From: Oscillospiraceae bacterium
GTDB lineage: Bacteria; Bacillota; Clostridia; Oscillospirales; SIG627
Length of the DNA: 63,764 nucleotides
Direction: 5' to 3'
Assembly: GCA_015064635.1 (NCBI GenBank)
Contig: SVRV01000011.1
Location: forward strand, 1-63,764
Position 1 is the stretch's first letter. Each line of letters starts with the position of its first letter. A program made the position numbers and the translations under genes. The notes below the pieces were generated by a model that did no database searches, had not been told where the DNA came from, and saw only the letters and a list, made by a program, of their open reading frames with translations. This document shows, piece after piece, positions 17,300 to 25,568 of this stretch.

Positions 17300-18631
17300 T
17301 CAAAATCTATAATAAATATTGATTTTGTCACCAAAAATACAGATTCTGTCAACAACAGAGCGCACCAATGCTCTTTTTTCGTCCGCCGTAAGTGAGTCCC
17401 ATACGTCTGCAACGCTTTTTATTCTTTCCATAGCCTCCTCTCGTTTCAGTCTCTCGGCATCCTGCTTGTTTTCCTCTTCTTCACGTTTTTTCGCTTTTCT
17501 TAACTTCTCCTCGCACTCATGTATCACATCTTCCAGAGCACTGTTACCGTCACCGTACAGGCTGTATAATCTTTTCAGCTTTTTTTCAAGAGCAATACTT
17601 TCTTTTTGCCTGACTTTTTGTGTTTTCTTTTTCTCCTTTTCCACACCCATTGAGAATATATCCTCCAGCACCTCTGCTTCAACGTCCTCTGCCCAGACAC
17701 GCTCTGCCCTACAATTGGGGTCATGAACAAGATACGGCTTGGATTTTTGCTGTGAATAACAGACGAGCTTGTAACCTTTTTTGCCCCATTTTTGATATCT
17801 CATCCTTGCAGAACACTCACCGCAGAATATAAGCCCCGACAAAAGGTGAGGGGAGTCTGCAAGTATACCTCTGCCTCGCTTTTCAAATTCCTCCATAGCG
17901 GCATAATATGTCGCCTCATCCACTATTGCTTCGTGCTGACCGGGGTATTCATCGCCTTTGTATGATATTACCCCTATGTTGGTTTTTCTTTTGAGTATTT
18001 GTACTGCGAGCTTTTCGTACTTTAAACCGAGAATTTTTGCAATTGTGTTCGGCGAATATCCGCTTAGAAACAGACGGTACATTTCACGCACCGTCTCGGC
18101 ATCCTCGTTGGGGACAAGAATCCCTTTATTACCGTCATAATCATATCCGAAAGGTATCTTTCCGCCACCCATCCATAGGCCGTTTTTGACTCTTTCTCGC
18201 ATCCCCATTCTTGTTCTGATTTTAATAGTCTCACGCTCAAGCTGTGCAAAGGCTGATATTATGCCAAGCATAGCTCTTCCTATGGGAGTTGACGTGTCCA
18301 TGTTTTCGCTGAGAGATACAAAATCTACACCGTGCTTGTTCAAAACATCCTCAATGATAAATAACGTGTCCTTTTGACTTCGTGATAGTCTGTCAAGCTT
18401 GTATACGACAACGTGGGACAATACTCCCGCAGTGCAGTCGGCAAGCATTGCCGAAACAGCGGGTCTGTCAAGGTTGCTTCCGCTATATCCGGGGTCTATA
18501 TAAAATTCATAATTTTCTATTTCCTTTGAAACACACCAAGCTTCAAGCATTTTCTTTTGTGCTTCAATAGAATATCCTTCCTCTGCCTGTCCTTCTGTTG
18601 ATACTCTGACGTAAAGTGCTGCTTTTTTCAA
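17300..18631 (-). CDS. Large serine recombinase (site-specific integrase)
   Basis: A 443-residue recombinase that cuts and rejoins DNA through a 5'-phosphoserine link. The resolvase domain (about 1-150) shows YVRVSTEGQ with the catalytic Ser at residue 11 and YKLDRLSRSQKDT. A recombinase domain (about 165-270) follows, then a zinc ribbon beginning FCGECSARM with a later DPNC, and a charged coiled coil (about 345-415). The open frame starts at TTG 18631, supported by GGGGTGA just upstream; that ribosome site lies in one arm of a 15-bp inverted repeat. The protein is shorter than many phage integrases but all key parts are present. It belongs with the terminase genes as the remains of a mobile element. 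Confidence 0.9.
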   Translation of the reverse strand: MKKAALYVRVSTEGQAEEGYSIEAQKKMLEAWCVSKEIENYEFYIDPGYSGSNLDRPAVSAMLADCTAGVLSHVVVYKLDRLSRSQKDTLFIIEDVLNKHGVDFVSLSENMDTSTPIGRAMLGIISAFAQLERETIKIRTRMGMRERVKNGLWMGGGKIPFGYDYDGNKGILVPNEDAETVREMYRLFLSGYSPNTIAKILGLKYEKLAVQILKRKTNIGVISYKGDEYPGQHEAIVDEATYYAAMEEFEKRGRGILADSPHLLSGLIFCGECSARMRYQKWGKKGYKLVCYSQQKSKPYLVHDPNCRAERVWAEDVEAEVLEDIFSMGVEKEKKKTQKVRQKESIALEKKLKRLYSLYGDGNSALEDVIHECEEKLRKAKKREEEENKQDAERLKREEAMERIKSVADVWDSLTADEKRALVRSVVDRICIFGDKINIYYRF

Positions 18632-18635
18632 AAAA

Positions 18636-18683
18636 TCACCCCGAATAATTATTGAGTGTTATGTCAAAAATTATTCGGGGTGA
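18636..18683. repeat. Perfect 15-bp inverted repeat between divergent genes
   Basis: TCACCCCGAATAATT at 18636-18650 is the exact reverse complement of 18669-18683, with an 18-nt centre. Each arm contains the GGGGTGA ribosome site of one of the two outward-pointing genes (recombinase and the 25-residue ORF). The 48-bp palindromic layout beside a serine recombinase also resembles an attachment or operator site. Confidence 0.85.
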
Positions 18684-18687
18684 TAAA

Positions 18688-18765
18688 ATGAAGGTCGAAA
18701 GATTCATCAACGGTAAAAAGGTTACCAAAGAGGAAGTAAAGAAAAAGAAAGTGAAGCTTCCGTAA
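18688..18765 (+). CDS. 25-residue basic ORF, possible phage mini-protein
   Basis: This short frame (ATG 18688, TAA 18763-18765) encodes MKVERFINGKKVTKEEVKKK and five more residues. It has a good ribosome site, GGGGTGA, 4 bp upstream. It is very basic and lies between the recombinase and the terminase large subunit, on the opposite strand to both, with its stop 5 bp from the terminase stop. Short basic proteins of this kind occur in phage-derived elements. I cannot assign a function. The ribosome site and codon structure support translation, but chance is not excluded. Confidence 0.55.
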   Translation: MKVERFINGKKVTKEEVKKKKVKLP

Positions 18766-18770
18766 AGATT

Positions 18771-20132
18771 TTATTTTTCAAGAAAGCTGATGTAATTCAT
18801 CGGCTTTTTTTCTCGCCATTCATCAAACGGGTCACACTCGGGAATCTGTCTTTTTGTTACCTCTCCCGGCATAAAGCCAAGCGACATAACTCCGTATCTC
18901 AATGCATCCGGAGCGTGAGTGAGTTCATGAGGAGTGGAAGACACATCTTCCGATACCTTAGTGTCGAAGGTCAGCTTTGGGAGTGTCCGTATGATGTTTG
19001 TACAGCTTTCAAAAAACATCAGCCTCGGTTTTCCTTCCTTACCGTCCCGAAGCAGCTCTCTTATCATTCGCCATCCTGTTATTCTTGTGTTATCCGCCGC
19101 CAGCACACCGCCAAGTCCGAAGGATGCAAGAATATCAAAGCCTGTTCGTCCGCTGTCCTGACGTCTGCCAGCAAGGTCGGGACTCGCAACACTCCAGCGT
19201 ATTTTTTCGTTACCGCTGAGCGAAACTATTTCTTTTGCCGCCTCACTTAGTATAAGATTCGGGCAATAAAGCTCACGGTAAACGTATAGTCTGGATTTGT
19301 CCGACGGATAAGCAAACCAAAGACACGCTGTCATGTCAAGTCCGTAGTCAAAAGCCATAAATCTCATCCAATCATCGGGGATTGTGAAAGGACGGCATAC
19401 GTTTCTTTCTCTTGAAAATTCCGGGAAGTACTGACCTTCAAATGCATCCCAATCTCCGTAAAGCATCGCCTTACGTCTGAGCGGCGGCAGAGCTTCAAGT
19501 GTTTTTACGTATTGCGGATTTTTTGTGATTAAGTACTCGTTGTCATAAACGGTCGAGGGAATAAATGTGTAATCCTTTTTTGATTCATTTTCACCGTAAT
19601 TCCTGTCAACAAAAAGCCTCTTTACCCATTCGTGTCCAACACCTCCCGGGTTGCAGGTGAAGTACATACGGGGTACGAAATTTGCCGTGTTTCCGGACAG
19701 TCTGTTGGATTCGGTGAGTGCAATGTATTGCATATAAGTAAATTGCGTTGCCTCCTCCATTCCGATTACCTCATATGCCTGACCTTGATATTGCAGAATG
19801 TCTGATTCGTTGAGACAGTAGCCAAGCTTTATTCTGCTTTTGTTTTTAAAGGTGAATTCTTTTGTGGAATCACGGTAAACAGCAATCCCCTTCAAGGTCT
19901 TTTGAAGCGGTATTATGTGGTTTTCCCTCAGCTCGGGGAAGGTTCGCCTGAGCAATAGAATCTGTATGCCGGGATAGGTGAGAGCAAGAAGAATAAACTT
20001 TGTTCTCATTGCCCAGCTCTTGCCTCCGCCTCTTGCACCTCCGTAGGCAATTCTCGTGGAATCAGCCTTGAAAAACTCCTCCTGCTTTGGATAAGGATGT
20101 ATGCTTTTTAAATAACGCTCAACTCTTGTCAT
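18771..20132 (-). CDS. Phage terminase large subunit (TerL)
   Basis: TerL is the ATP-driven motor and nuclease that packages phage DNA. Walker A is seen in GGARGGGKS near residue 32, Walker B in YEVIGMEEAT near 123, and the coupling motif region around NPGG. The C-terminal nuclease domain has FMAFDYGLDMT, SPDLAGRR and HAPDALRYG, giving the acidic residues of the RNase-H-like site. Length of about 453 residues is full. The start at 20132 overlaps the TerS stop as ATGA, with AAAGGAG 8 bp upstream, so the two are translationally coupled. No portal or capsid genes follow, so the element is strongly reduced. Confidence 0.92.
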   Translation of the reverse strand: MTRVERYLKSIHPYPKQEEFFKADSTRIAYGGARGGGKSWAMRTKFILLALTYPGIQILLLRRTFPELRENHIIPLQKTLKGIAVYRDSTKEFTFKNKSRIKLGYCLNESDILQYQGQAYEVIGMEEATQFTYMQYIALTESNRLSGNTANFVPRMYFTCNPGGVGHEWVKRLFVDRNYGENESKKDYTFIPSTVYDNEYLITKNPQYVKTLEALPPLRRKAMLYGDWDAFEGQYFPEFSRERNVCRPFTIPDDWMRFMAFDYGLDMTACLWFAYPSDKSRLYVYRELYCPNLILSEAAKEIVSLSGNEKIRWSVASPDLAGRRQDSGRTGFDILASFGLGGVLAADNTRITGWRMIRELLRDGKEGKPRLMFFESCTNIIRTLPKLTFDTKVSEDVSSTPHELTHAPDALRYGVMSLGFMPGEVTKRQIPECDPFDEWREKKPMNYISFLEK

Positions 20133-20542
20133 ACAGTCCACTCCTTTACGGAATCGGGTATTTCATAATCGTCTTCGCCGCTTTCCGTATCACCGCCCCA
20201 GCGGTCAAAATTAACCGATAAAAACAGCTTTACTCCCGAAAAAGCTTCTTTTGAAAAAAGCTTTTCCTCGGCGTACTCTTCCACACGCATTGCCGACATT
20301 TTCATAAATCTGTTCATCGCATCGTTTTCAAAGGAAAACATTTCTTCACGGCTTTCACATCCAACTGCCAGCGCAAGTCCCGTCAGCGTGTAGGGGAGAG
20401 CTACTTTTTTTGTTATGTTTCCCTCTTTGTCGAGTATGGGGATGCCGTTTTTGTCCGTTATCGGTGCAAGACGGGATTCAAAATAATCATTTACACGCCT
20501 TTTTAATTCATTCAGTGTCTTTGCTTTCTTTTTGTATGTCAT
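20129..20542 (-). CDS. Phage terminase small subunit (TerS)
   Basis: The 137-residue protein recognises the packaging site and recruits TerL. Its plan fits the family: a basic start, a short helix-turn-helix-like region with YTLTGLALAVGCESREEMFS (about 51-70), a helical oligomerisation region, and an acidic C-terminal tail that would contact TerL. The GVKLFLSVNFDRWGG segment is typical of clostridial phage TerS. It is coupled to terL by a 4-bp overlap. Three TGACAT repeats lie 39-64 bp upstream of its start codon. Confidence 0.8.
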   Translation of the reverse strand: MTYKKKAKTLNELKRRVNDYFESRLAPITDKNGIPILDKEGNITKKVALPYTLTGLALAVGCESREEMFSFENDAMNRFMKMSAMRVEEYAEEKLFSKEAFSGVKLFLSVNFDRWGGDTESGEDDYEIPDSVKEWTV

Positions 20543-20580
20543 ATTGTCCTCCGTATTATTTCTTTAATACCATTTTATAC

Positions 20581-20606
20581 TGACATTACATGACATACAA
20601 TGACAT
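20581..20606. repeat. Three TGACAT iterons upstream of terS
   Basis: TGACAT recurs at 20581, 20591 and 20601, exactly 10 bp apart, so all copies face the same side of the helix. Such arrays upstream of terS often serve as the binding site of the small terminase or of an operon regulator. Confidence 0.6.
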
Positions 20607-20633
20607 CTTTTGAAAAAACTGAAGCTTTATCGG

Positions 20634-20662
20634 TTGACTTTGAGTTTCATTTATGATAAAGT
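20634..20662 (+). promoter_or_regulatory. Promoter of the SLH-free giant-family gene
   Basis: TTGACT (20634-20639) and TAAAGT (20657-20662) are separated by 17 bp and lie 45 bp upstream of the start codon at 20707. Confidence 0.65.
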
Positions 20663-20706
20663 TAAACTGTAAGCAAAAGCTTAACGATTATACGGAGGAT
20701 TTTATC

Positions 20707-23337
20707 ATGGCTTCAGTTAGGAATGTCAATAACAGCATTATTTTTGAAAATGACTGTGCGGAAATCGTAATATCAAAGAAAAATTCTTTGGTAGAAAAAA
20801 TTACTGACAAAAAAACAGGAAAAAGTATTATTGGAGAGGATACCTGCTTTTTTGAATTGGTTACAAAGGAAAAAACAAATATCGAGGTAAACGGTGTTTC
20901 ACTTAACGGTGATATTATTACTGTAAGTACTGCAAACGGATGCTTTGATGTAAAGGCATTTGCTTTTGATAAGTATTTCACCTTCGAAATTGTTTCACAC
21001 CTTCCGAAAGGTACATTCTATGCAATGATTGCTCATGCAAGATACAGCTACGATTATGAAGACAAGAATAACACGGGTGCTTGCGGTGTCGCAATGTCCA
21101 TATGGGCAAATCCCATGTTTTTCCCCGATTCAAAAAGCCTTGAGACTTTGGCAAGGGTTTATCCGCACCTTGGAGACATTGGGGCAAAATACGGTCTTGT
21201 TATAGCTCCGATTATCGATCAGCGAGGTATCCTTAAGGATGTTTGTCTCACAATAGACAAAAATGTAGGCATCGTGTCCACAACAGGTGGCGCTTGGGGA
21301 AGAGATTCAAGACTTAACTTTTCAAACTATGCGATCCAATACGACACGTCAAAGGAATTTATAGACGAGACAATCCCATACTTCAAAAAAGTCGGTGTCG
21401 ACCAGATTGACCTTCATCAGGGCGGAAATACCTTCCGTCAGGGTGACTTTAAATTTGCCAAATATGAAAATGCCGCGGAATTCAAAAAGAATGTTTCCGA
21501 TGTTCTTGAAGCAAACGGTATGTCCGCAGGACTCCACTCTTATTCCTTTTATATAAATTTCGGCTGTGACGCAATTATGTCCAAGCCCGAAAATCAGAAG
21601 CAGATAAAGGTGCTTACTCACCTTACCCTTGCAGAAGATATATCATGCGATACTATGTTTATAAAGATAAACGAGGATACATCCGTAATTCCTTCCGTCA
21701 GAAGTGCTTCGGTTAACAATTCTTATCACATACTTATCGGAGAAGAACTTATCAGCTTCAATATAGCAAAAGACGGACTTGAGGTTGTAAAAAGAGGTGA
21801 CCTCGGCACAAAGGCAGTATCACACAAAAAAGGTGATGCTGTAGACCACCTCGAAGGACATTACGGTGGATTTGTACCCGTGTTCGGCTCAGACCTTTTC
21901 TATCAGATAGCGAGAAATACCGCCAAGGCTTACAACGATGGCGGTTTTAAGATGATTTACCTGGATGCTCTTGACGGAATGTATTATCATTGCAACGACA
22001 GAGATCATGAGCCTTGGTTCTACATTGCGGCATTTATATGCGAGCTCTTAAAGCATTGTGATACCGACCCCGTTCTCGAAGGTGCGGCTTTTGTTCCGTC
22101 TATGTGGGCGGCACGCGGACGAATCGGTGCTCTTGACTGTCCGTATAAGGGCTATAAGACCTGGAATATAATGCATACAAAACGCAATGCGGCGTTTATT
22201 GACAGCCATTGCGCACCTACAATGGGATGGTATGCCTATTATCCGCAAACAGAGGATTACCCCGGAAACGAGAACACAAAATATCAGTTCTTTGATGACA
22301 TAGATTTTCTCGGCTCACTTGCTGTGGCATACGATTTTTCGACCGTATTCCACAACGGTGCGGTAAAGACAACGTATATCAAATATCCTGCCATGAGACG
22401 TAACCTTGACCTTTACAAGAAATATGATGACCTTCGCAAAGCACAGTATTTCTCCGAGGAATACCGTGAAAAGCTCAGAAACGGTCAGTGGGAATATCAG
22501 CTTAGAGAAAAACGTGGCGGCAAGTACACATTTGTAGAAAAGAATTATCAGAAGTTCAAGATGTACGACTTGAATGACGAAGCAAGAAATTCTGTCGAAG
22601 TAAAGAATCCCTTTGGTTCACAAGTACCGTTTGTCAGAATCGAAGCAATGATGTCAACTCTTAAAAAGAATCCTATGGTTTTGCTTCCTCTTGACGAAAA
22701 CAAAAACATTTCAGAGCAGAAGACTTTTTGTGAATTCGGCGGTCCAATAAATCTCTCAAACCATCTTGCAAAGGTTGTAAAGATTTTTGGTAACGGTAAG
22801 GGTGGAAGAATACGCATAAGACTTGAACAAAACAAGACAAGCTTTGGAGATTTTTATATTGATGTTGATTTCAAAGGATGGCGTGAATTTATTCTCCTTG
22901 AAACAGATAACGGAGAATATAAGGCTGAGCCCTTTGAAGAAGGTGTACATTTCTATTACACTTATCGTCACGGTCTTAAGCACAGTAGTATAAATGCAGT
23001 AAGGATAGATATGAGAGGGGATACCGAGGGCGTAAGAATGTCATCCCTTATTGCATATGAACACACATACGAAGTTCTCAAAAATCCCACAATTTCCATA
23101 GGTGATGCCTTCATCACATTTGAATGTGAGCTGATGTCCACCGATTATATAGAATTTGACGGCAGTGAAGCAAGAGTCTATGACCGTTACGGAAACTCGA
23201 AGCAAATCTGGTTCAATTCTCAAAACTTCAAAGCGCCGAGAGGCAAATTCAAGACAACTTTCACTGCTCGCGCCCTTAACCGAGGCACCCCCAGAGCAAG
23301 ACTTACATTCGGCTTTACAGGAAAAGAGGTCAGATAA
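20707..23337 (+). CDS. Cytoplasmic glycosidase-like protein, SLH-free paralogue of the giant family
   Basis: The 876-residue protein matches the core and C-terminal domains of the six giant SLH proteins, but has no signal peptide and no SLH repeats. It shares QIDLHQGGNTF near residue 235, GLHSYSF, the inserted module ending GDLGTKAVSHKKGDAV, then MIYLDALDGM and PVLEGAAF, the latter carrying the conserved Asp and, 38 residues on, the conserved Glu. DDIDFLGSLAVAYD and a C-terminal beta domain ending TFGFTGKEV also match. This pattern suggests a TIM-barrel glycosidase, but I cannot name a family. ATG 20707 is chosen because GGAGG lies 8 bp upstream; the open frame extends to 20653. It is the only plus-strand family member and is convergent with pgi. 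It may act on imported sugars. Confidence 0.7.
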   Translation: MASVRNVNNSIIFENDCAEIVISKKNSLVEKITDKKTGKSIIGEDTCFFELVTKEKTNIEVNGVSLNGDIITVSTANGCFDVKAFAFDKYFTFEIVSHLPKGTFYAMIAHARYSYDYEDKNNTGACGVAMSIWANPMFFPDSKSLETLARVYPHLGDIGAKYGLVIAPIIDQRGILKDVCLTIDKNVGIVSTTGGAWGRDSRLNFSNYAIQYDTSKEFIDETIPYFKKVGVDQIDLHQGGNTFRQGDFKFAKYENAAEFKKNVSDVLEANGMSAGLHSYSFYINFGCDAIMSKPENQKQIKVLTHLTLAEDISCDTMFIKINEDTSVIPSVRSASVNNSYHILIGEELISFNIAKDGLEVVKRGDLGTKAVSHKKGDAVDHLEGHYGGFVPVFGSDLFYQIARNTAKAYNDGGFKMIYLDALDGMYYHCNDRDHEPWFYIAAFICELLKHCDTDPVLEGAAFVPSMWAARGRIGALDCPYKGYKTWNIMHTKRNAAFIDSHCAPTMGWYAYYPQTEDYPGNENTKYQFFDDIDFLGSLAVAYDFSTVFHNGAVKTTYIKYPAMRRNLDLYKKYDDLRKAQYFSEEYREKLRNGQWEYQLREKRGGKYTFVEKNYQKFKMYDLNDEARNSVEVKNPFGSQVPFVRIEAMMSTLKKNPMVLLPLDENKNISEQKTFCEFGGPINLSNHLAKVVKIFGNGKGGRIRIRLEQNKTSFGDFYIDVDFKGWREFILLETDNGEYKAEPFEEGVHFYYTYRHGLKHSSINAVRIDMRGDTEGVRMSSLIAYEHTYEVLKNPTISIGDAFITFECELMSTDYIEFDGSEARVYDRYGNSKQIWFNSQNFKAPRGKFKTTFTARALNRGTPRARLTFGFTGKEVR

Positions 23338-23346
23338 CCTAAACCA

Positions 23347-23377
23347 AAAAGCGTATCGGCAAATTGCCGATACGCTT
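23347..23377. terminator. Bidirectional terminator between convergent genes
   Basis: The 10-bp core GCGTATCGGC and its complement, with an AAATT loop and flanking A and T runs, sits between the plus-strand gene and pgi. It can serve both. Confidence 0.85.
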
Positions 23378-23394
23378 TAAATTTGTATAGTGAA

Positions 23395-24699
23395 TTATTC
23401 GGGCTTACCGAGAAGCTTGAACATATTCTTCTTGTAAACTTCAACGCCCGGCTGATTGAAGGGGTTAACTCCTCCGATATAGCCTGAAAGAGCACATGCA
23501 AGCTCGAAGAAGTAAACAGTGTAGCCGAAGTTTTCTTCGTCCATCTTGTCAAGCTCAAGTACTACATTGGGAACACCGCCCGATACGTGAGCATCAAGTG
23601 TTCCGAGAAGCGCCTGCTTGTTAACATAGTGGAAATCCTTGTCTGCAAGGAAATTGAGGTTGTCAATATTCGAAGCATCAAAGGGAACCTTTACAGAGTA
23701 GTTGGATTCAAGAACGTCTACAACGGTTTCGAATATGATTCTTCTGCCGTCCTGGAGATACTGTCCCATACTGTGAAGGTCTGTTGAGTAGATAACAGAA
23801 GCGGGGAAGAGTCCCTTCTTGTCTTTGCCTTCACTCTCTCCAAAGAGCTGCTTGAGCCACTCATTCATATACATGAATGAAGGCTTGTATGAAACAAACA
23901 TTTCAATTTCATATCCCTTGCGGAGAAGAAGGTTACGGATAGCCGCATACTTGTAGCAGTCGTTCTTTTCAATATCTGTTGACGAGAAGTCACGCATTGC
24001 CTTCTCTGCACCCTGCATCATTTTCTTGATGTCACAGCCCGCAACAGCAATGGGAAGAAGTCCAACTGCTGAAAGAACGCTGTATCTTCCGCCGATATCA
24101 TCGGGTACCACAAAGGTTTCATAACCCTTTTCAATAGCAAAATGCTTGAGTTTACCGGGTACATCCTTCTTGTCTGTTGTAACGAAAATTCTTTCCTTGG
24201 CACCTGCTTCACCGTACTTCTTTTCAAGAAGCTCACGGAATACACGGAATGCCGCAGCAGGTTCGGTTGTAGAGCCCGACTTTGAAATTACGTTGATGCA
24301 AATATCCTTACCTTCGCAAAGAGAGAGAAGGTCGTGAAGAGCATCGGGGTCGATTGTGTTACCTGCAAAATAAACGTCGGGTGTTTCCTTTTTCATTGCG
24401 TTGTAGTTAGCACCCTTTACAAATTCAATAGCCGCTCTGGCACCAAGGTAAGAGCCACCGATACCGATAGCGATGAAAATGTCACAGGACTTCTGTATTT
24501 TCTTTGCCGCTGCTTCTATTCTGTCAAATTCTTCCTTGTCATAATCAACGGGGAGAGTCATCCAACCGATAGGCTTTTCTGCAGGGTCACCCTTTTCAAT
24601 AAGAGTCTCGTGTGCAGCCGCAACCGCTGATTTGATAAGTGAATATTCGTGGTCCTCAACAAAGCCGTTGAGATAATCTGTTTTAAGTTTAATTGCCAT
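23395..24699 (-). CDS. pgi: Glucose-6-phosphate isomerase
   Basis: Interconverts glucose 6-phosphate and fructose 6-phosphate in glycolysis. The 434-residue protein belongs to the shorter bacterial type. IGIGGSYLGARAAIEF and SKSGSTTEPAAAFR are the sugar-phosphate-binding loops; GGRYSVLSAVGLLPIA is another family signature, and the C-terminal part has GGVNPFNQPGVEVYK with the catalytic Lys. It is the last gene of the acpP-glnN-esterase-pgi group, 22 bp after the esterase, and shares the terminator at 23347-23377. Confidence 0.97.
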   Translation of the reverse strand: MAIKLKTDYLNGFVEDHEYSLIKSAVAAAHETLIEKGDPAEKPIGWMTLPVDYDKEEFDRIEAAAKKIQKSCDIFIAIGIGGSYLGARAAIEFVKGANYNAMKKETPDVYFAGNTIDPDALHDLLSLCEGKDICINVISKSGSTTEPAAAFRVFRELLEKKYGEAGAKERIFVTTDKKDVPGKLKHFAIEKGYETFVVPDDIGGRYSVLSAVGLLPIAVAGCDIKKMMQGAEKAMRDFSSTDIEKNDCYKYAAIRNLLLRKGYEIEMFVSYKPSFMYMNEWLKQLFGESEGKDKKGLFPASVIYSTDLHSMGQYLQDGRRIIFETVVDVLESNYSVKVPFDASNIDNLNFLADKDFHYVNKQALLGTLDAHVSGGVPNVVLELDKMDEENFGYTVYFFELACALSGYIGGVNPFNQPGVEVYKKNMFKLLGKPE

Positions 24700-24721
24700 A
24701 GTACACCTCTGATAGTATTAA

Positions 24722-25552
24722 TTATATTCCAAAAATTGTTTCAAGCCAAAGCACCGACCAATGTACCCATCTTCCGTTGTAGGTGTTCTTTTCGGGAAGC
24801 ACCTCTCTTGAACCCGTGGACATTCCGTGTCCGCCTTCGGGAACAACGTGAAGCTCAAAATGTACACCTGCGTTTGCAAGGGCTGTTCCGAGGTCGGTTG
24901 AATTTTGTACGGGTACAGCTCCATCAGCAGAGGTATGGAAAAGGAAAGTAGGAGGATTTTCTGCCTTCACTTGCTTTTCCAGTGAATAACGTTGCCAATT
25001 GGGGTTAGTTTCATCCTCTCCCAAAAGGTTTCTGAATGACCCCTTGTGCGCCTTATCGCCGGAAGATATAACAGGATATACAAGTACGGCAGCGTTGGGC
25101 TTGTTGTATCCCTTCTCACAGCCAAGAGCCTTTATAAGCTTCTCGTCGTCCCACAGTATAGATGCACAACCCGCAATGTGTCCGCCTGCGGAAAATCCGA
25201 TAACAGCTATCTGTTCGGGGTCTATATTCCACTTTTCGGCGTTGTCTCTTATGATGCAAATCGATTTTGCCACTTCATAATGAGGTTTTGTAACATCCTT
25301 GTCGAAATCGTAAAGCTCTTCGGTGTTTCCCTTAACCGAGTAGTAGAGAATAGCTGTATTGTAACCCTCTGCCATATAAGCTCTTGCAATGGGCTCAGCC
25401 TCTCTTGCAGAGCATCCGCTGTATCCGCCGCCGGGACAGATAAGCATCATGGGACGGATATGAGTTGAATAAGTGGGGTAATCATTTAATATAAAGGTTT
25501 CAAGATACACACTTGTGTTGCCTTCATAGAAATAGAATTTTTCATTTAACAT
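24722..25552 (-). CDS. Alpha/beta-hydrolase esterase, acetyl-xylan-esterase-like
   Basis: A 276-residue serine hydrolase. The oxyanion motif CPGGGYSGCS lies near residue 40, the nucleophile elbow GFSAGGH near 119, the acid in HTSADGAVPVQ near 211 and the catalytic His in GGHGMS near 241. This arrangement fits the BD-FAE/xylan-esterase subgroup that removes acetyl or feruloyl groups from plant or microbial polysaccharides. There is no signal peptide, so it would work inside the cell on imported oligosaccharides or small esters. It lies 16 bp after glnN and 22 bp before pgi. Its closeness to the glycosidase-like gene is suggestive only. Confidence 0.85.
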   Translation of the reverse strand: MLNEKFYFYEGNTSVYLETFILNDYPTYSTHIRPMMLICPGGGYSGCSAREAEPIARAYMAEGYNTAILYYSVKGNTEELYDFDKDVTKPHYEVAKSICIIRDNAEKWNIDPEQIAVIGFSAGGHIAGCASILWDDEKLIKALGCEKGYNKPNAAVLVYPVISSGDKAHKGSFRNLLGEDETNPNWQRYSLEKQVKAENPPTFLFHTSADGAVPVQNSTDLGTALANAGVHFELHVVPEGGHGMSTGSREVLPEKNTYNGRWVHWSVLWLETIFGI

Positions 25553-25568
25553 ATTTTGCCTCCTTGAT

